12,861 nucleotides of DNA from Dunaliella salina (Eukaryota > Chlorophyta > Chlorophyceae > Chlamydomonadales > Dunaliellaceae). A model generated the notes under the pieces. It saw only the letters and a program-made list of their open reading frames with translations, was not told the DNA's origin and ran no database searches. This document shows, one piece after another, positions 1-9,200 of this stretch (position 1 is the stretch's first letter; every line of letters starts with the position of its first letter). Position numbers and translations under genes: made by a program. Location: assembly GCA_002284615.2 (NCBI GenBank), contig MU069750.1, positions 332,983 through 345,843 on the forward strand. The letters are read 5' to 3'.

Positions 1-196
1 AAACTCCCTGCTCGCAAAGGAGATCCTTGTCAAGACATACCACATTTTTTTGGGTGAATTGCTGTACACTGTACACTGCTGTACACTCCTGCTCTCTACA
101 CCGCTTCATCATGAGCTCAAATTCAACCTCCCCTTTTGATTTGTGTTTTACTGGTGTCTTTTTTAGTCCATCCAAAACATCATAATTGTGTCTTAC
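1..196 (-). other. Start of intron 8, noncoding
   Basis: No exon fitting the next DEG segment was found on the minus strand. The only structure is a short microrepeat near 61-89, ctgtacact-gtacactg-ctgtacact. The intron continues past the left edge. Confidence 0.6.
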
Positions 197-247
197 CCAC
201 CTGCCGTTGATTTCCAGATCTTTGAGAAAGTGCCGCATCACTGGTAC
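197..247 (-). CDS. DEG protease exon 8: [12 protein letters not shown]
   Basis: Acceptor ccacctccag is followed by codons for [16 protein letters not shown], matching the DEG pattern VIPVPVI.HF..D.E. The preferred donor is TGG|gtaaga (exon end 197, 51 bases, phase 0), which places Trp where homologues have Tyr (GKY.GF). An alternative donor, CAG|gtgggt, would end the exon at 201 in phase 2. The next exon (expected GF..LG) is not in positions 1-190, so it must lie outside the window. Confidence 0.85.
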
Positions 248-3200
248 CTGGAGGTGGTGTCCAAATGAAAGAGTAAGAAACTGTTTGATTATAAAATCAG
301 GCCCACTTTGTATCCCCCCTCAGTTCCAGGTCAAGGAGCATCCAGTGAAAGCATTGTTGCACATTTAGAATCAATCCAGCTGCTAGGCAAGAATTGTTTC
401 CTTTTAAATTCGCACAAGCAGCTGATTGATGTTTGGCCAAATTAAGTGCAAGCTGAACATTTCGGTTTCAGACCATTTTTGGTCCATGCAACAGACTGTG
501 CATTTGCATAACCCAACATTTGAAAAGCTACGCAAGCGCTTGCGTTGAGCTCTCAAGTGTGCTTGCGCCCCTGACTTTTACTCAATATTTCATGGGAATC
601 CAAGTAGAATGTGTGAGGCAGATTGGGGTAGAGTGCACACTCTGACAAAGCAATTAGTTCCACCATCCAACTTTTAAGCTTTAATTTCAAAAGAATTTTG
701 CAAAGTGTGACAAAGCGCTTAGAGCCGCAGTCCTGCTTTTACGTTGCATTGTTGAAGGTTCAGCACATGGTGCACATGCTATGACTCTTGCAGACACAGG
801 AGCAACTCACTGTCACATCGATTAAAATACGAGGATCGAATGTCACACAGCACAAAGTCTATGTACCTGACAAAGCACTTAGTCTATGTACCTGACAAAG
901 CACAAAGGTCTGTTTGCTTTACTTACAGGGATGACATAACCAATGTTCTCGCCCACGGTCAGGCATTGGAAGGCAAGACCAATCACCTGTGAGTGCAATG
1001 TAAGCACTGTCTGTTATTTTATGAGGAAAGAAAACCACACAAGCACAGAAACCCTCCCAACACCAATTAAGGAAAAGGAGACACGTTGGCTCATAAAAAG
1101 CCGTGACTCCCCTCCACCACAAGATTTTTGTCAGACTAATGGGGATCTGGAGGGTTACCAGAAGCACCTAGCTGTAGGAAGTACTCTGGTTTCCGATAGC
1201 GTGACGCGTGGAAACTAGTTTTTCAGCTTTGTACTGAACAGAATGGGAAGTTGTTGAGCAAGCTTAGTGGCATGTTGGTGATCCAGTCCTAGTAAATGAA
1301 TTGCTCAAGGGTATGCTCAGTATAGATAGTTCCCCCAACACCTAGGAGAATAGGGTGAATTGCAACAGCTTTTACGCTAATGATTTTACAATGTCTACAT
1401 GCTGCTGATAGCCGCGCTCAACTGTATTTTTACAAAACTTATTTCCTGTCAGGTGCACATGGCGTTTGTTAGCATATAGGTCATAGGGTTGCCTCATGCA
1501 GCTAGTTCTGGTGGTAGTCGACCAGATGCTGTTCTGATTACCCCTTTAATGCCAAACATTCTTATAACAGCGTTTCTCCTACCTATTCCCATCACGCTTT
1601 GTGCAGCTCCTCACGAAGGACCACCAGAATTAGGTCTGATGGTCATCTGCGTGGAGCTGCGCAAAGCGTGATGTGAATGGATAAGAGAAATACTGTTAAA
1701 AGTTGATTTGGCATGAAAAGGGGTGATTAAAATAGCATCTGGTTGACCTGAGCCTTTTCCTCTCTTGAAGGCCACCAGGGGAGAAGTAAGTAGGTTCCTT
1801 TTTTTTTAGGCATGTGCAGGGCCTTGTGCAATTAAAAAATTGCTTCCTTTGTCAGTGCAGATTAGGCCTGCTTTCACAGGGGTCTTGCTGAGTGCTTTTG
1901 TAATCATGCTGCCTGCAATGTTTTAGCGTTATTATACCAAAAATGCATTGCTCAGTGAATGCAGCCTGAAGCTAAGATGAAGTGAAGCTATACCACTTCA
2001 CTTCACTTTACAGAGGGGCCACTGCACTTTACAAAGGGGCATCCTTTCAACATGTGCTACACTGCTTGCTAGCAAGGTTTGCAGTTGGGAATGCTTTAGG
2101 CAAGGCACAGGTTGTCACGAGTTGTTGCTCATGCTTACGGTAAATTGGTGTTGTGATTTGCGCAGCCCAGTGGATGTGCAGAAGTAGTACTCTCAGACGT
2201 GAAAAGCCTCAAAGCGTCTGCTTTAGTTGTGGCCTTGGACATGGCCGCTGTAGAACATGCCAAAGGTATAATAGCAACAATTCTTCATGAGTTTTTTTTT
2301 CTAAATGCGCATGCGCTCTCACAGAAAGAAGTAAAGAAAAGAAAAACTGCACAGGCGGAGACCTGTGCCTGCATAAATTGAGGAAAAGAGATACATTGGC
2401 TCAGAAGAGCCATGAGTTCCCCCCACCACAAGATATGAAATTGAAGTGGCTAATGGGGATCTGGAGGATTTCTAGGTACGTGGCTCTGGATCCTGGCTGC
2501 AAGAGTAATTCTTGTTTTTGACAGCGCATGTGGTTACACGTTTGTAGGCATACTGAGCTGAGCCCTTTTCTGAGCACACGTTTTGAACACAGCCATTTGC
2601 TGCTTAAAAACACACACATTTCAAAGCGCCCACTTTGGCTTTGCACACGTTTCAAAGAAAGGAAAGGGAGGTTCATGTGCCGCAAAAAGGTTTCACCTGA
2701 GATGAAGTCAAGAAAAGCGGGATTGCCGCCAAAAATGACATCAAGAACGGCGGACAAATAGCGGACAAGAAAAGAAAAGAAAAGACTATGCAGTCCAAGT
2801 CTGGCCGCATGCATGAAGGAAAGGTTAACTCCCTGAATGACAGGGCCCCACCACGCGGACCAAGAGGAAGAGCAGACAGATGACATCCAGGTCCCCATTA
2901 GATTTCCCTTTTCCTTGGATCTGTACTTATGAGCTCACTTAACTTAATGAGCTCATGGTTCTATTCCGGCTCGTGAGGCATGTTCCTTACATGGGAGGGC
3001 AGACCACAGCAAGAGCCAAACACACTGGCTCTCTCCAAACAAAGTGGCTCAGAGGTAGAGCTTAAAAAACCACGGAAACTGAGGCAGGGCCAAAAACCAC
3101 AGAAACAGGGCTGCAGAAAACACAAGCTGAACTGCACGAGCTGAACAAGCAAGTCTGCTGCGAGCAACTGGCAGGTCTGCTGCGAAACCAAGAAGTCTGC

Positions 3201-6200
3201 AGGCAGGTCTACTGCATGCAAAAGGCAGGTCTAGAGCATGCAAAGGCAGCAAGCTACAAGACTGCAAAGTCTGCAACCAGCGAAAGCAGGCGAGAGCCGA
3301 AAATAAAGCCAACACAGGTCTAATGCCCAAGAAGGAAAAGATGGGCATCCTTATTGCAGAGCGGCAATAAGGGAGCATCACACTTTCACTCGCCTACAAG
3401 AACCGCAGTTCTAATGCGGTGCATAGAACTGGTCGTCTCTTTTGAGTCAAAGTGGATCCTTTCCCTGCCTCGATGTAGAGGTAGTTTCTTTGCCTATGCA
3501 GCTCTCTTCAGAGTTGGGCAGCTGGCCTACTTGCCACACATGCTCTTTTTTGCGTCTCTTTCTCAAATCTTACCCTGCATTTTACCTTTTTCATCAAAAA
3601 AATGTTGCATAAAAAAAGACCAGAGACCCCATGTACAGGAAAAACGGTGTTGAAAATTGGCCTTCTTGGCACCCCTAGTGCTAGAATTTCCCAGAGGTGG
3701 GCGACGAGGGCCCCAAACAGGGGTCAATTTGAAATGTTCCTTTAGCACGGTGGCCGTACTTGGCAGTTTTTGTATCTAGGACCAAAATGTACTGCTCGTT
3801 TCCATAGCTACTGAGTTTGAAAACTGCCAAGTACGGCCACTTCTGCTATTTACCAGAACGTGAACCCTAGCTTTTGAGCAAGCACTCATCATATCTGACC
3901 AGCCAGAGCACCAAAATGAGTGATTTTTAGTGATTTGGAGTCCTTGTAATAAAAAAATATCATTGCAAAAAAAATGGAGTGAAAAGACCCAGTGGTTGGT
4001 CAGATACTGAATTTCAGCCATTTCCCTTGGAAAAAATCCAGCACTAGGGGTGCCAACAAGGTCAATTTTTGACCTTCATTCCCACTTTTGAATATGCAGG
4101 ATGTTAGCATATCATATATGGGTTATCAAAAAAATATTTTGGGGGTAAAAAATGGTCCCAGGGTGGAGCTGTGGGCCATTTTAGGGTGATCTGAGGCCAG
4201 GAGAGTGATCTGGGGTCCTCCAATTTTCTTCATTTTTTGGTAAACATAGTTTTTATTGGTATTAATACGGTTGTCATGGTCAGATTTGGAAAATAGTGGT
4301 GGGAAAGAACATTTTCAGCGATTTGGGCTCGTTGCCCACCTCTGAGAATTTCCCTAGGGGAGAGGCCACAATTATGTATTTCACCAACCACACTATCTTC
4401 ATTCCATTCCTTGTGCAATGATAATCATTTGATATCAAAGTTACTAAAAATGTTATTGACCGGTAATGGTGGTTTGGTGGTCGAAAGGTAGGGTACTTAG
4501 GCATGCACACCTCAGCTTGCAGTTTCAAAACACTTGTGCTATAGGCAGCTTTTTAAACACGCACTTCAAGGAACCTTGGCAGCTCAATCTTGAAAGGTTT
4601 TCAGGATGGGGCGCACGTACGCAAGAAGCATGAAAACATCCATTTAGCCTCAAATAGCCTTCTCTGGCAGTCATTTTGTTTTTCTAAATAAAGATGGCAG
4701 AGTCATCGTCAGAAATGACGTCAACCATGGACAGCAATAATAAACCATATGACTTTGAGGATGCCAGACAAAAAGCAGGCAACCGTCAAGAATATCAGAC
4801 TATTAGCAGACAAATGGCATCAAGAACATTGGACAGCAGCATATGCTGATGCGTACCTTATCTCCCATAATCACAGGGCCCCCCGAATTGCCAGAGCTGC
4901 AGGTAAACAGATCCAAATTCAAGAAAGGATACGAGCAAAGGCTGAGTGATTTGAGGGGAGTATGGTGACCAGCCAACATAACCTGGGACAGCATCAAGGG
5001 CCCCAGGGATCCACAGACAAACATATAATAAGTAAAAGTCTATGCTGTAAAGCAACCAGCATGTATTAATTTTTCTCTTGATATAAGACAAACAGCACAA
5101 CAGGGTGTGCAAGCAAATGACGCCTGACGATGTAAAGCAGAAAAATGCCGTGACACAGCATCAGGGCGAGTTGGAGTTGCAAGAGCCAGACACTGGCAAA
5201 GCTAATGGGGCATCGACTCGAAATAAGTATGCCAGGCCGGGCTGAAGAAAAGAAAAAGAGAAGTCATGCAGGCCAGAGGCTGCGTGCATGCAGGGGCCTC
5301 ACCAAAGGGCCCTGAAACTTTACACTAGACAGAGCTAGCCTCCAGGTGCTCCATTGCTATATGTTCTAGCTTCCTGTGGACGGCAACCTCGCCACATTTG
5401 CTAGTATTGTCACAAAGTCAATAACATCCTTCTGGAGATTCCAGCTCTGGAAGAGCCTCGCAACGCAGGTGCTTTCTCATCAACAGGAGAGAAAAGAAAT
5501 GCCATGCAAGGTTACCTCTGAAGAACAATGAAAAGTGACCGTGGCTGATCTTGCAAGAACAGAAGGAGTTCCCCAGTTTCCACAAGCTGCGTCAACAAGT
5601 TTGTTAAAGGAGCTTACCAGCCTCCCCTGCTTTCCGTCCGTCTTATGTTGCCCCTGCCCACCTTGCCTTTTGCGCCTGCATCTCTTGCTTACCCTTATTC
5701 TTCTTGCGCATTACCATAAAAGTAAAGGTCATGTGAGCAAACGCCCTCACAGCACGAACTATGTCCTTGGGTCAGTGAAACAGACAAACACACACTTCAA
5801 ATCAGTCTCAATCACAACTCGTCGTTTTTCAGAGGCAACCTTTTCATCTGAGTAACCAACATCCATGAACATGATTGATCTAGCAAGATCAGCCACAGTC
5901 ACCTCTCATTGTCCTTCAGGAGGTAACCTCATCATTGGAACAACTAACATCCATAAGCATGATTCAGCAAATTTCAGGATTCAGCTTGATATGAATGAAA
6001 AGTATACGCAAGCCATGATGCCGCATGCAATAAGGAATGGTTCCTTAACTTGCAAGCAAAGGACTCCGTGTGGCCTGGTGGCTGCAATGAGGCAAACATA
6101 TGGGGCAGTGTACCTGTGGGTCCTGGAATGCTGGCTTCCCCAGCACTAAGGAAGCTTGCGAGTGCATTAAGCAAGCATTGGAAGAAAGTAATATGCAAGA

Positions 6201-9200
6201 TGTGAGAGTCCCTGTATGGGCCTCACGCCTCGACCAGGGGTCCCCGGAAATGCGGGGATTGAGGGAACTGCATGGTATAGCAGTGATGCCCCCGGAGGGC
6301 CTCCAAAATTTGAGATGGTCCCAGGATTGAGCCCTATGGTAGTGGGGGTTGTTCCCGGTACTTGCACTCAAGTCTTCCCCTCTCCTTGATCAACCCTTGC
6401 GGTAGACTACATTCTGCGCTATTCCTTTGCATGTGCCTGGGATTTTCTTTTGCACGTGCCTGGAAGGTCTTGTCTTGTCAAACTGGCCCAGGCGTTTGTC
6501 ATCCAGTGCAACAAAAAAGACACAATATCACCACCGTTCCTGTGCGAGCTCACTCCACCTTCTCTGGTTGACTTGAATGCAATTGACTCACTTGATGGCA
6601 GCATCAATCTGAAGTGCAAGCAGAGAGGTGCGGCCGTGCGAGTACAGCTGGCGATCTACACGACTGATTACGCCTTTGGTGACACAAATGTTCTCTCCGC
6701 CTGTGGGGTACTGCATGCGTGCAAGAAGCAGGGAACAGGAAATCAGTATCCCAGCAAGTTCAAACACACTAGCAAGACGCTCTATGGAGACTCTTGCTCC
6801 AGTGCTCACAAAACCATGCCTTTGACAGAGATCACAAAAAATTCAAAGACTTCATTACTAAGGGAAGGAGGCAACCCCAAAAATTTGGTCTAGTGATAAT
6901 TTAGAGTGCTGCACCAAGCACAACTTTACATGCATACTCACGGGCAAAGGCGCGCTTCAGTTGGGAGTTATGCCGGCAGGCTGATACTTGCTGTGCAAAT
7001 GAACATGCTGCTTGCCTCCCGGAGGTATTGGAACAATACCCTTCCACACAACACAACTTGGTCAGCAGAATTATCACCACCAAACCTTGAACCTGTGTCC
7101 GACCAATTTCTCTTTTACGTGTGATTTGCATCAAGTGCGTTTCATCCAACTTACCCCTACCACCACAACGCTTTCTTGCATGTGGGGCAGACCACCGATC
7201 TCCAGGCCATCCACTCCCTCCCAGAACTCGTCATCTGTGACTGTTAGGAGAGCAATGTCACACTGCGTGCACCAGACAGGCAATTCAGAGCAGCATGCTT
7301 TGATGCACTTTCTATTTACTTCTCAACAGGCATGAGTGGAAAGCCGGGAAGCAGATTGAAAGTGATAGGAGAGAGGCAATTCAGGGCAGCATGACTCGCT
7401 GCATTTTTGATTTAGTTGCTGTTGTTTTTGCTTTTGTTACACTGGCCAGGAGGTAGCCACTTCCCATAAGGGAATTAGCTCCTCACAAACTCAACTGGCG
7501 CAAAGAAGAGGAAAGTTGACCTACCTCTTAGCGGACAGAAGTGGAGAACAAGGGAGCAGACAGCAGTATAGCAGGCGTGTCAGAAGCAGACATGCACTCT
7601 GGTGAGCTGAGTCAGACAGCTCAAAGAAATCAGGCTCACAAAAAGGTAATGGCTCTGAGTATTGACATCGCTTAATTTGACAATTACTACGTTAGGGACG
7701 CTTGCCTGAGGACTCAGGATGTAACCCACACTTAAATCAGACAAATACCTGCACTGCAGCACAAAGAAAAGCAGAAGAATGCGCAAGAGCCTTCTTTTCT
7801 TTTTAATTCTTTTTTTTCCACCAGAACCTCCCTTCCTCAAACCTAAGCAGAGAGCCAGAACTTTATTTGCTCCAAACCCACCTCATGCCCAGTCGCCAAC
7901 ACTTTGGCTGGGAATTTCTTTGCATTGCCGTGCTTGCGCAGCTGCACCTGCAGGAAGACGAGGAGCAAACTATGAAGCCGGAATTTCTGTGCGTTGCCGT
8001 GCTTGCGCAGCTGCTTGCGCAGCTGTACCTGCTGGAATATAAGGGTGTAAACTGTGAGGCCGGCAGCTTGGCTCATGTTTTTCGGGATGTGCTTGCCAAT
8101 CACAGGATCGCGCAGCAGGTGTCATGCTAAGTATGCTGGCATCAAAGCTGGTATGCATTTTAAGACAATGGGAGCAAAGCACATGACAGTACAGATGATG
8201 AAACGAAAGAAAGTTGATGCTTTCTTCGAGCACTTCTTGTCTGGGAGGCAGCTTTCATTTGTATCAATTTCAATTTTATGCTCCACCTGTCTAAATGGTA
8301 GCTCTTTGCATTATTGCAACATTGCAAACTGTGCTCGGAAGATGTGTCTTGCAAAGCGCCACTCTGGTTTCCTGGTTAGCAAATTTGTTCATTAAGCAGC
8401 ATAACTTTCATTGCACCTGGATCTGGTTGGCCACTGCATGCGCGTTGGTCAGGATGCGCCTCTCAGACAAGGGGTGCAGGATGAAACCGCTGGCTGTGCT
8501 CTTGCTCTGCTGGTGCATCTGCCAGGGCGTTGCAAAGTTTGGGCTGCAAGGCACAGATACACAAGGAGGGTCCGCTGAGGCATGGTACTCAGACAAAATT
8601 TCATGATGTAACAATGAAGAGCATGGGCAAGACACTCTGTATGGTGGCTGTCAAAAACATCAATGGCCTGCACGAGCACAAAAGCAGCCTCCGTTTTTGA
8701 AGCTTGTCCTGAAATGGCGTCTGTCCATGGACGTGTGCAAGGGGACAGCCACAGTCCTAAATTGCTTCAGCAAGAGAAAAATCATGGAACTGACTCGCTG
8801 TAAGCATCCTGGTACAGAGGAGATATTCATGGTGGAAGAACGGCATGGAGATCCGTGCTCCTTGAACGCAGCCTCTTTCCTCTTTTGCTCCTCCAAGCCC
8901 CCACCACCCCCCTCCTGAAGACAAGCATGTCCATTTCACTGCATCACGCACCAGGCAATGGTGGAGAACACCTTAACCACGCTCTTGACGGCTTTAGAGA
9001 GGTTTGCTCCGCCGACAGACAAGTGCTTTGGCGCAGCGTGAGCATGTGGATGGTTGGCTGCATGTTGTGGAGCAAGTTGCTGCATTCCCGTATTTTCAGG
9101 AGGAGCATTGTATGGATTCGGAGGTGCGTGGAAGTGGGGATGGTGTTCGAGAGTCGCAGGGCGGGGCCTCTTCAGCGGCGACGCAGCAGCATGCATGGGT

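Larger units (their letters stand above)
3649..4075. repeat. Inverted match between hAT flank and hAT interior
   Basis: Flank bases 3649-3683, containing cttggcacccctagtgct, are closely matched in reverse complement by interior bases 4036-4075, containing agcactaggggtgccaac. The interior version is also recognisable in copy 2 at about 10898-10925. The flank therefore looks like a piece of a related element that was present before copy 1 inserted. Confidence 0.6.

Noticed and set aside
1..190. Next DEG exon (GF..LG segment)
   Set aside because: No minus-strand acceptor followed by a fitting peptide is present, so the exon must lie outside the window.
943..1218. 91-codon plus-strand open frame
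   Set aside because: It is antisense to DEG exon 7 and to the LINE copy 1 tail, with no domain.
2401..2898. 165-codon minus-strand open frame
   Set aside because: Its 3' end overlaps LINE copy 2 in the wrong frame; the rest is Ser/Leu/Phe-rich with no motif. It is a by-product of LINE and pyrimidine-rich sequence.
3149..3275. CRISPR-like array
   Set aside because: Units are degenerate and directly abutting without unique spacers, in an obviously eukaryotic intron.
5535..6149. Two plus-strand open frames of about 100 codons in intron 5
   Set aside because: No recognised domain; they lie in repeat units that also occur inverted, and read opposite to the host gene.
7867..8130. Plus-strand frame with repeated EFLC.AVLAQL
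   Set aside because: It is the complement of the duplicated DEG exon 3 acceptor region; the minus-strand reading explains the repeat.
8636..8667. Candidate DEG exon encoding [10 protein letters not shown] between exons 1 and 2
   Set aside because: It looks similar to VVKVFCTH, but exon 1 already supplies VVKVFSTIA, and inserting its 32 bases would break the frame into exon 2.
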